Part shown: piece by piece, positions 34,401-43,347 of the stretch
Layout: each line of letters opens with the position of its first letter
Numbering within the stretch: position 1 is the first letter of the stretch
NCBI GenBank assembly: GCA_045578845.1
Contig: JAZNLA010000005.1
Location: 1-50,204, forward strand
Reading direction: 5' to 3'
Source: UMGS172 sp045578845
GTDB taxonomy: Bacteria; Bacillota; Clostridia; Oscillospirales; Acutalibacteraceae
DNA: 50,204 nucleotides
Made by a program: the position numbers and the translations under genes
The notes under the pieces: generated by a model
Told to the model about the DNA's origin: nothing
What the model saw: the letters and a program-made list of their open reading frames with translations, nothing else
The model's database searches: none

Positions 34401-35150
34401 TTAATCTTTATCGAATAATGTTGTAGGGTCCAACTTAAACTGAAGCATCTTGGCTGTATCCCTGCCGCCATCTCCGCCTTTTCGCTGTATAAGTACCTGT
34501 CCTAAGGCTATGCTCCCTCTTTTTGACACTGCGACTTCACCGACGGCATAATGCTGTAAAACTTCGTTTATATTTTTAAGCACCCACCTGCTGTCACTTG
34601 TGACCTTCTGTGCCACCAAAACCCACTCTGCCGAAAACTGACCTCTACCCTTAATAATATCAGTTAATATAAGGGTCTTATTTTTTGAAAACCAATCAAT
34701 AACAACGTCTTGTTTTTCTTGTTCCATTTCATTTAAGAACATTCTTCTTTTGTCTTTTGTGTTTGTTATATAAGGTGCTTTTTCTCCTGTGAAATACTGT
34801 AATATTTCATATACATTATCAGGCATTCCCCACATTTCTCTATACTTGTATAACCACCTTTTATCCACCTGATTGAAACCTTTTTTATTGCTGACCAATT
34901 TAATCTGTATATTTTCCGTATCAATCGCACTTTTTAATTTAATCTTGACTTGAACATTTATATCTGCCTTGTATCCGCTTAATATAACCGCTTTTACATA
35001 TTCTATATCGTCCAAATCATATTTCATAATAACTAACCACTTTTGAGCCTCTGTATCCGTTTCCCAATGGTTAAATTTATCTGCTATATCCTTTTCATTT
35101 TTAAAACCGTTTTTTGCGGTTTGCGAACCTCTTAAAACCAAATCTGCCAT
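34401..35150 (-). CDS. Type II restriction endonuclease, HinP1I-like (GCGC)
   Basis: This 249-aa protein closely resembles my memory of R.HinP1I from Haemophilus, which cuts G^CGC: shared stretches include FKNEKDIADKF, SGYKADINVQV, QIKLVSNKKGFNQ, NTKDKRRMF and GRGQFSAEWVLVAQKV. The PD-(D/E)xK-type active site appears intact, with D63 in ADINVQ and Q82-x-K84 in IQIK, matching Asp62, Gln81 and Lys83 in the HinP1I structure. It should cut unmethylated GCGC in foreign DNA. I start it at ATG 35150 with AGAGGTG five bases upstream. It lies two bases after the methyltransferase stop, so both come from one transcript and the methylase is made first. Near-absence of GCGC in the surrounding sequence supports an active system. 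Confidence 0.88.
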   Translation of the reverse strand: MADLVLRGSQTAKNGFKNEKDIADKFNHWETDTEAQKWLVIMKYDLDDIEYVKAVILSGYKADINVQVKIKLKSAIDTENIQIKLVSNKKGFNQVDKRWLYKYREMWGMPDNVYEILQYFTGEKAPYITNTKDKRRMFLNEMEQEKQDVVIDWFSKNKTLILTDIIKGRGQFSAEWVLVAQKVTSDSRWVLKNINEVLQHYAVGEVAVSKRGSIALGQVLIQRKGGDGGRDTAKMLQFKLDPTTLFDKD

Positions 35151-35152
35151 TT

Positions 35153-36106
35153 TTACACCTCTGCACATTCTTTAAGGGCTTTGCCTAAAGCACTTATAAC
35201 CGATACAGTCATTGCATTTCCTGCCTGCGACAGCAGTTTATTGTTGTTGATATTTGCCTGCTTTGATTTCTCTGCCAAGTGTTTTGGGAATCCTTGCAGC
35301 AACAAGCCTTCGTAACCGCTTAATTTCCTTAACTTACCGTTTTTAACATATAATATACCATGTCTGCCCGTTCTCAATGTAGGCGTTTTACCTCTATACA
35401 CCCTCAAATCACTTTGACGCCAATCCAAAACCAAATAATCTTCTTTAAGTATCTTTGAAAAATCAAATCTGCTTTTATTGTACTTATTATTTATATATTT
35501 TTGCCAAGTAGGATTCTCAAAATCCAATATCTCATTATCTGTGTCAATAAGATACTCTTTAATATCAGGCGTTTTCACTGGTATCGGCCATTTGAAAGGG
35601 ATTTTATGTAATTCTTTTTTTATTCCGATGAAATATACACGTTCTCTGATTTGCGGAACTCCGTAATCTAAAGAATTTAAAACTTTATAATCAACGTAAT
35701 ATCCCGCATCGGTCAAAGCGTTTAATATCACATTTAATGTTTCGCCTTTATTGTGATTAACCAGACCTTTTACATTTTCCAAAATAAAATACGGCACATT
35801 TTTTTCTGACATTATCTTAATAAGTCCATATATAATCTGACCTCTTTTATCTTGAAAGCCTTCCCTTTTGCCAACGATACTGAAGGTTTGGCAAGGAAAC
35901 CCGCCAATCAATATATCAAAATTCGGAAGGTCGCACGTATTTATATGCATTAAATCGCCGTAATTTTGTTCCTTTGCACCAAAGAACAACCTGTACGTAT
36001 AATCTGTAGTCATATCAATTTCACTGTGTGCCATACATTCAATATTATTTTCTTCTAATCCTAATCTGCCGCCACCGATTCCGGAGCAAAAGTCCATAAA
36101 CTTCAT
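35153..36106 (-). CDS. DNA (cytosine-5) methyltransferase, GCGC-type
   Basis: A 317-aa C5-cytosine methyltransferase. Motif I (FCSGIGGGRLGLE) binds SAM, motif IV (GGFPCQTFS, C72 nucleophile), motif VI (ENVKGL), motif VIII (QIRERVYF) and motif X (GNAMTVSV) are all present in order, so it should be active. The target-recognition region lies at about residues 165-270. Pairing with a HinP1I-like enzyme predicts methylation of GCGC, probably at the inner cytosine as in M.HhaI-like enzymes; which base is modified is inferred. Start ATG 36106 follows GGAGGT by eight bases. Confidence 0.93.
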   Translation of the reverse strand: MKFMDFCSGIGGGRLGLEENNIECMAHSEIDMTTDYTYRLFFGAKEQNYGDLMHINTCDLPNFDILIGGFPCQTFSIVGKREGFQDKRGQIIYGLIKIMSEKNVPYFILENVKGLVNHNKGETLNVILNALTDAGYYVDYKVLNSLDYGVPQIRERVYFIGIKKELHKIPFKWPIPVKTPDIKEYLIDTDNEILDFENPTWQKYINNKYNKSRFDFSKILKEDYLVLDWRQSDLRVYRGKTPTLRTGRHGILYVKNGKLRKLSGYEGLLLQGFPKHLAEKSKQANINNNKLLSQAGNAMTVSVISALGKALKECAEV

Positions 36107-36149
36107 GTCGCTGTACCTCCTCGTCAATTTGATATAACTACTACCATAA

Positions 36150-36178
36150 ATTATACCACAACTCTCAGAAGTTTACAA
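36150..36178 (-). promoter_or_regulatory. Promoter of the restriction-modification operon
   Basis: TTGTAA, 17-bp spacer ending TGTGG, and a perfect TATAAT on the minus strand, 44 bp before the methyltransferase start. No C-protein gene or C-box was seen. Confidence 0.75.
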
Positions 36179-36196
36179 GATTTACAAATAAACTGC

Positions 36197-36225
36197 TTGA
36201 AAAAAAGATGTAAATATTATATACT
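36197..36225 (+). promoter_or_regulatory. Promoter of the epimerase-like gene
   Basis: TTGAAA, 17-bp spacer and TATACT, diverging from the restriction-modification promoter. Confidence 0.7.
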
Positions 36226-36268
36226 TATATTGAATAAACCGCTTTGCGGAAAATTGGAGGCTATTATA

Positions 36269-37234
36269 ATGAAATTAGGCGTATTTACCACCCTCATGAG
36301 TGACATGCCTTTGGAAGATGCACTCAAGTATTTTAAGTCAATCGGCATTGAGATGATTGAAATCGGTTGCGGCGGTTATCCCGGTAACAGCCACGCTAAT
36401 CCCGAAATACTGCTTAACGACGAAGCAGCATTCAAAAAGTTCATGAAAACCATTGAGAAATCAGGTCTTACCGTAAGTGCCCTAAGTTGCCACGGAAACC
36501 CTGTTCACCCTCAAAAGGATATCGCTGAAATGTACGACAAAACCATTTGCGATACCATTCTTCTTGCAGAAAAAATGGGACTTCATCAAATCAACACCTT
36601 CTCGGGTTGCCCCGGCGACTGCGAAACTTCCAAATACCCCAACTGGGTTACCTGTCCTTGGCCGGAAGATTTTCTTGCTATTTTGGATTGGCAGTGGAAC
36701 GAAGTTCTTATCCCCTACTGGAAAAAGACGGTTGCCTTTGCTAAAGAGCACGGCGTAAATAAAATCGCCTTCGAACTTCACCCCGGTTTCTGCGTTTACA
36801 ACACACATTCGCTCAAGAAAATCCGCGAGGCAGTAGGTCCCGAACTCGGTGCAAACTTTGACCCGAGCCACCTTATTTGGCAGGGTATAGACCCCGTTAA
36901 GGCTATTGAGGAAATGGGCGACGCTATTTTCCACTTCCACGCAAAAGACACCCGTATTGACAAGTACAACACCGCTGTAAACGGCGTACTTGATACACAA
37001 AGTTACGGCGACCTTCAAAACCGTTCTTGGCTCTTCAGAACGGTCGGCTACGGCAACGGCGAAGGTTATTGGCGTGACATTATCAGTGCTTTAAAACTTT
37101 CAGGTTACGACTATGCGGTAAGCATTGAGCATGAAGATGCTCTTATGAGCAAAACCGAAGGCCTTGAAAAAGCCGCCAACTTCTTAAAGCCGCTTATCAT
37201 TGCCGAAACCGCAGGAGAAATGTGGTGGGCATAA
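36269..37234 (+). CDS. Sugar phosphate isomerase/epimerase (IolE-like TIM barrel)
   Basis: A 321-aa AP-endonuclease-2 type TIM barrel. Metal-binding residues are visible: E in FELHPGF, D and H in ANFDPSHLIW, H in FHFHAKDTR and the final E in VSIEHEDAL. Such enzymes isomerise or epimerise sugars, inosose or hydroxypyruvate. IolE- or IolH-like relatives act in inositol breakdown, but no other iol genes are nearby. ATG 36269 is used, with TTGGAGG eight bases upstream; an open frame continues upstream to 36197 but that part is the promoter. The 3' end overlaps the start of birA. Confidence 0.85.
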   Translation: MKLGVFTTLMSDMPLEDALKYFKSIGIEMIEIGCGGYPGNSHANPEILLNDEAAFKKFMKTIEKSGLTVSALSCHGNPVHPQKDIAEMYDKTICDTILLAEKMGLHQINTFSGCPGDCETSKYPNWVTCPWPEDFLAILDWQWNEVLIPYWKKTVAFAKEHGVNKIAFELHPGFCVYNTHSLKKIREAVGPELGANFDPSHLIWQGIDPVKAIEEMGDAIFHFHAKDTRIDKYNTAVNGVLDTQSYGDLQNRSWLFRTVGYGNGEGYWRDIISALKLSGYDYAVSIEHEDALMSKTEGLEKAANFLKPLIIAETAGEMWWA

Positions 37235-37989
37235 GCCTCGATACATTTCTTGTAAAACAAATTACCGAGTCTTTAGGCGAACTGCCAAGTGGACTTTCGA
37301 TTTTGGAATTAGACGAGATTGATTCAACCAATTCCGAAGCGAAACGCCGTGCTGATAGTGAAAGCAGCAGTTTGCTTATTACCGCCCGCACACAAACAGG
37401 CGGCAGAGGCAGAATGGGCAGAAGTTTTTATTCGCCCAAAGACACAGGAATTTATATGTCATACCTCTACCGTCCCAAGACTGCTTTGTCCCAAAACATT
37501 GCCGTCACCTCGGCTACGGCAGTAGCCGTTTGCCGTGCATTAAAATACTTTGGATTTGACCCTAAAATAAAATGGGTAAACGATATTTATTTGGGTAACA
37601 AAAAGGTTTGCGGTATTTTGTGTGAGTCGGTCACAAACCATATAGGCACTGCCGTAATTATTGGTATCGGCGTAAATGTTTCGACCGAAAATTTCCCCGA
37701 CGAAATAATTGATACGGCAGTATCGCTCGGCGAAAATACTGATAGCATATCCTTAACGGCTAAAATTTTCACCGAGTTGCTTTCTGTAATTGACCGTCTT
37801 GAAACAAGAGAATTTATTTCAGAATATAAAGACTTATCCCTTTGCCTTGGCAGAAAGATTACCTTTATAAAAGACGGTATTTCTACGGTTGCCACCGCTA
37901 TTGATGTTGACTCTGACGGCGGACTTATAGTTGAAACAGACTACGGCACCGACGTGTTATCAAGCGGTGAGATTTCAGTAAAACTTTAA
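37222..37989 (+). CDS. birA: Biotin--[acetyl-CoA-carboxylase] ligase
   Basis: A 255-aa biotin protein ligase that adenylates biotin and attaches it to the BCCP subunit of acetyl-CoA carboxylase or a related biotin enzyme. The catalytic loop is present as GGRGRMGRSF (residues ~55-64), with KWVNDIY and CGILCE further on and a C-terminal SH3-like domain. There is no N-terminal helix-turn-helix, so this is a class I ligase that does not repress biotin genes itself. The start is GTG at 37222 or, better spaced from AGGAG, GTG 37225; both fall inside the end of the preceding gene, giving translational coupling. Confidence 0.92.
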   Translation: MVGISLDTFLVKQITESLGELPSGLSILELDEIDSTNSEAKRRADSESSSLLITARTQTGGRGRMGRSFYSPKDTGIYMSYLYRPKTALSQNIAVTSATAVAVCRALKYFGFDPKIKWVNDIYLGNKKVCGILCESVTNHIGTAVIIGIGVNVSTENFPDEIIDTAVSLGENTDSISLTAKIFTELLSVIDRLETREFISEYKDLSLCLGRKITFIKDGISTVATAIDVDSDGGLIVETDYGTDVLSSGEISVKL

Positions 37990-38000
37990 TTTTTAAACAA

Positions 38001-38036
38001 AAAATCTCCTAAACGATTGCTCGTTTAGGAGATTTT
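38001..38036. terminator. Bidirectional terminator between birA and hydA
   Basis: A perfect 16-bp stem (AAAATCTCCTAAACGA and complement) with a four-base loop and A/T flanks serves both convergent transcripts. Confidence 0.9.
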
Positions 38037-38046
38037 TGTTATTTGA

Positions 38047-39804
38047 TTATTTTATAACATCTTTGGAACGGTCAACATACGAAGTATGGAGAATTTCGTG
38101 AGCCTTATGGCTGCCGGGCTTCTCGAAATACTCGTCATAAAGAGCCTTAACAACAGGGCTTTCGTGCGACTTTCTCATGGTGTTACCTACATCGTAATTG
38201 TAAAGTGCTGCGGCACGCTTAGCCTTAATGTCAACGTTCATGCGAACAGACGAAGGTTGAATGGGCTGACCGCCGCCGTTTACACAACCGCCGGGGCAAC
38301 ACATAACTTCGATGAAGTGGTAGTTCTTCTCACCCTTTTCAACTGCGGTAAGAACTTCGTGAACAGCGTCAAGACCGCTAACAACACAGATATTTACATC
38401 CATACCTGCTACATTGAGGGTTGCCTCTTTAATAGCATCGGTACCTCTTACTGCAGTATACTCAACATTGTTGATTTCTTTGCCTTCCAAAACCTCGGCA
38501 ACGGTACGAAGTGCTGCTTCCATAACACCGCCGGTAGCACCGAAGATAACTGCGGCACCGGTAGACTCACCTAAAGGAGAATCAAACTGCTCGTCGGGAA
38601 GATTTACAAAATCAATGCGAGCACGCTTAATCATGCGGGCAAGTTCACGGGTGGTGATAGAAATATCAACATCGGGAACGCCTGCGGCAGACTGGTCATC
38701 ACGGGCAATTTCGAACTTCTTGGCAGTACAGGGCATAACCGATACCGAAACGATATTTTTGGGGTCAATGCCGTTTTTCTCTGCATAGTAGGTCTTAATA
38801 ACTGCACCGAACATCTGTTGCGGCGATTTGCAGGAAGAAAGATTGGGAAGAAGGTTAGGATGATACATCTCGCAGAACTTAATCCAACCGGGTGAGCAAG
38901 AGGTAATCATAGGTAATTTACCGCCGTTTTTAACACGGTCGATGAACTCGGTTCCCTCTTCCATAATTGTAAGGTCGGCACCGACATCGGTATCAAATAC
39001 CTTGTCGAAACCTAAGCGGCGGAGAGCGGCAACCATTTTGCCCTCAACACCGGTACCGATAGCCATACCAAACTCTTCGCCCAAAGCGGCACGAACGGCA
39101 GGAGCGGTTTGAACAATAACAACCTTCTCGGGGTCGCAGATAGCGTCGAATACCTTATCGGTATCATCCTTTTCTCTAAGAGCACCGGTCGGGCAGTTTA
39201 CGATACACTGACCGCAAGATACACAGCCTACCTCTACAAGCGGCTTATTGAAACCGCAAGCGATATTGGTATCAATACCACGGTCATTAGCACCGATTAC
39301 GCTGACGTGCTGAGCTTTACAAGCAGCAACACAGCGACGGCAAAGGATACATTTATTATTATCACGAATCATATGAGGAGCAGAGTCGTCGATAGCGTAA
39401 ACGGGCTTATCGCCGTCAAACTTATCCTCTATTTCAACACCGTAGTCACGGCAAAGTCTTTGGAATTCGCAGTTTTCCGAACGAACACAGGAAAGACACT
39501 TGCGTTCGTGGGTTGAAAGCATGAGTTCCAAGGTCATTCTTCTTGCTTTTTGAACTTCAACAGAGTTGGTTCTAACCTCCATACCCTCGGTTACAGGATA
39601 TACGCAGGAAGCGGCAATTCTGAATCCGCGGCCTTCGTTAACTTCAACAACACAGATACGGCAGGCACCTATTTCGTTCATTTCTTTCATGAAGCAAAGG
39701 GTGGGAATTTCAATTCCTACCTGTCTTGCAGCCTCAAGAATTGTAGAGCCGGCAGGAACAGAGACGTCCATACCGTTGATTTTAAGGTTTATCATCTTTT
39801 CCAT
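38047..39804 (-). CDS. hydA: NADH-dependent [FeFe] hydrogenase, catalytic subunit
   Basis: A 585-aa catalytic subunit of a multimeric [FeFe] hydrogenase. From the N-terminus: a [2Fe-2S] domain (CFMKEMNEIGACRIC), the His-Cys [4Fe-4S] domain (HERKCLSCVRSENC), a bacterial two-cluster ferredoxin domain (CILCRRCVAAC, CVSCGQCIVNC), then the H-cluster domain with L1 TSCSPGW, L2 MPCTAKKFE and L3 MCCPGGCVNGGGQP, and the small-subunit tail. L1 has Ser where many enzymes read TSCCPGW. It makes or consumes H2; with HydB and HydC it is expected to be electron-bifurcating, using NADH and reduced ferredoxin together. GGAG lies 11 bases before the start. Last gene of the ten-gene operon. Confidence 0.95.
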   Translation of the reverse strand: MEKMINLKINGMDVSVPAGSTILEAARQVGIEIPTLCFMKEMNEIGACRICVVEVNEGRGFRIAASCVYPVTEGMEVRTNSVEVQKARRMTLELMLSTHERKCLSCVRSENCEFQRLCRDYGVEIEDKFDGDKPVYAIDDSAPHMIRDNNKCILCRRCVAACKAQHVSVIGANDRGIDTNIACGFNKPLVEVGCVSCGQCIVNCPTGALREKDDTDKVFDAICDPEKVVIVQTAPAVRAALGEEFGMAIGTGVEGKMVAALRRLGFDKVFDTDVGADLTIMEEGTEFIDRVKNGGKLPMITSCSPGWIKFCEMYHPNLLPNLSSCKSPQQMFGAVIKTYYAEKNGIDPKNIVSVSVMPCTAKKFEIARDDQSAAGVPDVDISITTRELARMIKRARIDFVNLPDEQFDSPLGESTGAAVIFGATGGVMEAALRTVAEVLEGKEINNVEYTAVRGTDAIKEATLNVAGMDVNICVVSGLDAVHEVLTAVEKGEKNYHFIEVMCCPGGCVNGGGQPIQPSSVRMNVDIKAKRAAALYNYDVGNTMRKSHESPVVKALYDEYFEKPGSHKAHEILHTSYVDRSKDVIK

Positions 39805-39824
39805 TGTATGTGTTTCTCCTTTCC

Positions 39825-41642
39825 TTAACCTCTTGAAATAGCCTTAAACTTACATGTTCCAATACATGCACCGCACTTTACGCACTTATCAGTGTCGATA
39901 GCAAGAGCGGGAAGTTTCTTACCGGGAGCAATATAGTCGGTCTTGTAGATAGCGTTTGCAGGACAAGCCTTAGCACACATGCCGCAACCGATACATTTAT
40001 CCTTTTCAATAGAGAATGTAAGCAATTCTTTACATACACCTGCGGGGCACTTTTTATCAACAATATGAGCAACATACTCATCGCGGAAATAACGAAGTGT
40101 AGAAAGAACGGGGTTCGGTGCAGTTTGACCCAAACCACAAAGTGCGTTCTTTTTAATGTAGTAGCAAAGTTCTTCCATCTTGTCAAGGTCTTCCAAGGTT
40201 GCTTTGCCCTTGGTTACATTGTCAAGCATTTCGAGAAGACGTTTTGTACCGATACGGCAGGGTGTACACTTACCGCAGGACTCGTCAACGGTAAACTCAA
40301 GGAAGAATTTGGCAATATCAACCATACAACTGTCTTCATCCATAACGATAAGACCGCCCGAGCCCATCATAGAGCCGATTTCAAGAAGGTTGTCATAATC
40401 AATGGGGATATCTAAATATTCAGCAGGGATACAACCGCCGGAAGGACCGCCGGTTTGAGCGGCTTTGAACTTCTTGCCGCCGGGGATACCGCCGCCGATG
40501 TCTTCAACGATAGTACGAAGGGTTGTACCCATAGGTACTTCAACAAGACCGGTATGCTTAATGTTACCGCCCAAAGCAAATACTTTAGTACCCTTGCTCT
40601 TTTCGGTACCGATAGAATTAAACCAATCAGCACCCTTTAAGATAATTTGCGGAATGTTTGCATAGGTTTCAACGTTATTAAGAACTGTAGGTTTCCCGAA
40701 TAAACCTTTAACTGCAGGAAACGGAGGACGGGGACGGGGCTCACCGCGTTTACCCTCGATAGAGGTCATAAGAGCAGTTTCCTCACCGCAAACGAAAGCA
40801 CCCGCACCAAGGCGAATTTCCATATCAAAGTCAAATCCGGTATCAAAAATGTTTTTGCCGAGCAGACCGTATTCGCGAGCCTGATCGATTGCCATTTGCA
40901 AACGGTTTACGGCGATAGGATACTCAGCACGAACATAAACGAAACCTTGGTTAGCACCGATTGCGTAACCGGCAATAGCCATAGCCTCGATAAGAGCATG
41001 GGGGTCGCCTTCGAGAACCGAACGGTCCATAAAAGCACCGGGGTCGCCTTCGTCGGCGTTACATGCTACGAACTTCTGGTCAGCATCGGGAACCAAAACA
41101 CGGGCAAGTTGCCACTTTTTACCTGTGGGGAAGCCTGCACCGCCGCGTCCGCGAAGACCGGAAGCGAGAATGGTATCAATAACCTGTTCAGGTGTCATTT
41201 CGGTAAGAACTTTACCTAAAGCCTGATAACCGTCCATTGCTATGTACTCATCAATATTTTCGGGGTTAATAACACCGCAGTTGCGGAGAGCAACACGCAT
41301 CTGAGAGCGGTAGAAAGCAGTATCATTAAGCGAAGCATTTTCTACTTCTACATCGCCTGTATCATTGTAAACCAAACGGTCAACAACACGGCCTTTGAGC
41401 AGGTGCTCGGTAACAATTTCCTTGACGTCTTTTTCCTCTACGCGGCTGTAGAAAGTACCGTCGGGATAAACGATAACAACCGGTCCTAAAGCACAAAGAC
41501 CGAAACAACCGGTTTGTACAATCTTTACTTCCTCGGAAAGGCCGTTAAGTTCAATTTGATTTGCAAATTCTTTCTGAATTGCAACACTTCCCGAAGAGGT
41601 ACAACCTGTACCGCCACAAATAAGAACTTGTGCACGAATCAT
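39825..41642 (-). CDS. hydB: NADH-binding hydrogenase subunit, NuoF-like
   Basis: A 605-aa subunit with, in order, a thioredoxin-like [2Fe-2S] domain (CGGTGCTSSGS, C-x3-C pattern), the NADH/FMN-binding NuoF core (GRGGAGFPTGKKW, then a GEETALMTSIEG loop), the SLBB domain, the NuoF [4Fe-4S] domain (ESCGKCTPCRIGTKR) and two C-terminal [4Fe-4S] ferredoxin clusters (CIGCGMCAKACP, CVKCGACIGTC). It takes electrons from NADH or passes them to NAD+ and is the presumed bifurcation site with its FMN. It begins 19 bp after the ferredoxin gene and ends 20 bp before hydA. Confidence 0.95.
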   Translation of the reverse strand: MIRAQVLICGGTGCTSSGSVAIQKEFANQIELNGLSEEVKIVQTGCFGLCALGPVVIVYPDGTFYSRVEEKDVKEIVTEHLLKGRVVDRLVYNDTGDVEVENASLNDTAFYRSQMRVALRNCGVINPENIDEYIAMDGYQALGKVLTEMTPEQVIDTILASGLRGRGGAGFPTGKKWQLARVLVPDADQKFVACNADEGDPGAFMDRSVLEGDPHALIEAMAIAGYAIGANQGFVYVRAEYPIAVNRLQMAIDQAREYGLLGKNIFDTGFDFDMEIRLGAGAFVCGEETALMTSIEGKRGEPRPRPPFPAVKGLFGKPTVLNNVETYANIPQIILKGADWFNSIGTEKSKGTKVFALGGNIKHTGLVEVPMGTTLRTIVEDIGGGIPGGKKFKAAQTGGPSGGCIPAEYLDIPIDYDNLLEIGSMMGSGGLIVMDEDSCMVDIAKFFLEFTVDESCGKCTPCRIGTKRLLEMLDNVTKGKATLEDLDKMEELCYYIKKNALCGLGQTAPNPVLSTLRYFRDEYVAHIVDKKCPAGVCKELLTFSIEKDKCIGCGMCAKACPANAIYKTDYIAPGKKLPALAIDTDKCVKCGACIGTCKFKAISRG

Positions 41643-41661
41643 AAATTTTACCTCCTAAAAA

Positions 41662-42033
41662 TTAGCCTTTTAAATCACTTATAATATAATCTGCAACAAC
41701 CTTGCCGCCTTTAAGATGTTTTTCAACAACCTCGGCTGCCTTTTCAGGGGTCATCTTAACATAGGTGACCTTGTCCTTACCGTCTTCGTAAACCTCAACA
41801 ACCGGCTCGTACTGACAAATGCCGATACAACCTGTCTGGGTAACGGTAACCTTATCGGAAAGGCCTTCCTTGGTGATAGCCTCGGTGAATGCGTTGAGAA
41901 CGGGACGTGCACCTGCTGCGATACCGCAGGTGGCCATACCGACAACAACACGCACACCTTGTGTGCCTTCACGGATAACAACCTTATCCTTCATCTTGTC
42001 CCTGATTGCTGCGAGTTCTGCCAATGATTTCAT
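41662..42033 (-). CDS. Thioredoxin-like [2Fe-2S] ferredoxin
   Basis: A 123-aa [2Fe-2S] protein of thioredoxin fold. The cluster cysteines are visible as C36 (MATCGIAAGARP) and, later, TGCIGIC, similar to HndB and the NuoE C-terminal domain. It lies between a GHKL ATPase and hydB and is probably the fourth (HndB-like) subunit of the hydrogenase complex, carrying electrons between HydB and the other subunits. It overlaps nothing; 19-28 bp gaps on both sides. Confidence 0.88.
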   Translation of the reverse strand: MKSLAELAAIRDKMKDKVVIREGTQGVRVVVGMATCGIAAGARPVLNAFTEAITKEGLSDKVTVTQTGCIGICQYEPVVEVYEDGKDKVTYVKMTPEKAAEVVEKHLKGGKVVADYIISDLKG

Positions 42034-42061
42034 ATTTATCTTCCTTTCGTATGAATATTGT

Positions 42062-42613
42062 TTAGTTTATTTCTTTATACTGCTCGCTAAGGTTTTCACC
42101 CATCCAGACTATAACCTCAGCGGTATTTAACGGTATATCCCCTAAAACCTCTTTGAGTTCCCTTGTATCAAGGGATACAGTGCCTTTTTCGGTTTCATGG
42201 TTAAACACAAAATCCAAATCGGGGTTGCACTGTATTAAAGCAACTACGGTGGCTGTTATGTCACCTATAGGTGTCATATCTATATGATTTTTATAATAGA
42301 GAGCATTGATTTCGGTGCCGTGGTTATCGGGATATTCGCTTTCATGCCTCGACGTTACGGTAACGTGTCCGCCCGTCTGCTCGGCAGACAGTTTTAAAAG
42401 CGGAATTCCCAAACCAACCTTACGGGTAGTACGGGTTGTACAAAACGGATTAGTGACATTTTGCAAAAATTCTTTGGTCATGCCATGTCCGTTATCCGAA
42501 ATTGTGACCTCTACGGTTTCGGCAGTTTCGACTATCTTAATATATGTAAGCGTAGCCTTTGCCTTAACCGAATTCTCGGCAATATCGAGAATATTTAAAG
42601 ACAACTCTTTCAA
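42062..42613 (-). CDS. GHKL-type ATPase (histidine kinase-like) domain protein
   Basis: A 183-aa protein whose first ~110 residues are an ATP-binding GHKL fold: the N-box NILDIAENSVKA, the G1 box ISDNGHGM and the G2-like TRKVGLGIPLLKL. No phospho-accepting histidine domain or sensor is attached, and the last 70 residues are unassigned. It resembles the 'sensor histidine kinase-like' ORF found in bifurcating hydrogenase operons of Clostridia. It may sequester or phosphorylate a partner. Its start overlaps the PHP gene by four bases and it is followed by the ferredoxin gene. Confidence 0.82.
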   Translation of the reverse strand: MKELSLNILDIAENSVKAKATLTYIKIVETAETVEVTISDNGHGMTKEFLQNVTNPFCTTRTTRKVGLGIPLLKLSAEQTGGHVTVTSRHESEYPDNHGTEINALYYKNHIDMTPIGDITATVVALIQCNPDLDFVFNHETEKGTVSLDTRELKEVLGDIPLNTAEVIVWMGENLSEQYKEIN

Positions 42614-43347
42614 CCTTCACACCTCAAAAACTTAAACAGTTCATGTCTTACCTTTTCACTACTGTATGGCTCGTCGTCAAGCAAAATATTAGCGTCGGCG
42701 TCCCTTATATCCCAAAGATAATGTGCATCGGACCCTGTTACAATCCGCTTTTCATTTAATATGGGGTATTTTTCTTTATACTCTTCTTGTTTTTCGCTGT
42801 CGTGAAATTCTGCGACCGAAAAAAACGGAGTTTCGGGGAATATGCCTAGTGTTGCTATAATACCGTTTGCCTGTCTGTCAACATGGGCGGGGAAACATAT
42901 GCCGCCGTATGCCGAAACAAGGTCAGGCACATCTTCAACCGTAATTTCGGTTGCGTTGGACAGTAAATACTCGTCAACACCGATTAAATTATCCTGCTCG
43001 TCTAAAATCAACTGTTCGCCGAAAATATCGGTACGGTTTTTGATTTTAATTCGTTTTTTATCCACCGCTTCGCCAAAGTTTTCGGCATCTTCCAAACTTT
43101 CAAACAGACAGACAATGTGAATATCCTCTGCCGTTGTCAGTTCCATGCCGGCTATCGGTATAACACCGTTTTGTTTGGCGGCTTTAAAAAAAGCCGGACA
43201 GTTTTTCACGGTGTTATGGTCGGTCAGTGCCATAATATTTATGCCCGCAAGCGAAGCCATACCGGCTATATTCGCCGGAGTCATATCATTATCGGCACAG
43301 GGCGACAGACAGGAGTGAATGTGAAAATCGTAAGTATATTTTGTCAT
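42610..43347 (-). CDS. PHP domain phosphoesterase
   Basis: A 245-aa PHP-domain protein. Metal-binding motifs are visible: HIHSCLSPC at residues 9-17 (H-x-H), ALTDHNT near 40-46, a CFPAHVDRQ segment and the late GSDAH. PHP domains hydrolyse phosphoesters, for example histidinol phosphate or nucleotide 5'-ends. Substrate unknown; a link to hydrogenase signalling is inferred from position. Overlaps both neighbours by four bases. Confidence 0.85.
   Translation of the reverse strand: MTKYTYDFHIHSCLSPCADNDMTPANIAGMASLAGINIMALTDHNTVKNCPAFFKAAKQNGVIPIAGMELTTAEDIHIVCLFESLEDAENFGEAVDKKRIKIKNRTDIFGEQLILDEQDNLIGVDEYLLSNATEITVEDVPDLVSAYGGICFPAHVDRQANGIIATLGIFPETPFFSVAEFHDSEKQEEYKEKYPILNEKRIVTGSDAHYLWDIRDADANILLDDEPYSSEKVRHELFKFLRCEG

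Noticed and set aside
34401..36106. Wider defence island around the restriction-modification pair
   Set aside because: Neighbours are a Gfo/Idh oxidoreductase and a sugar epimerase-like gene; no further defence genes are visible.
36482..37018. 178-codon minus-strand open frame
   Set aside because: Antisense to the epimerase-like gene; no start signal and no homologous features recognised.
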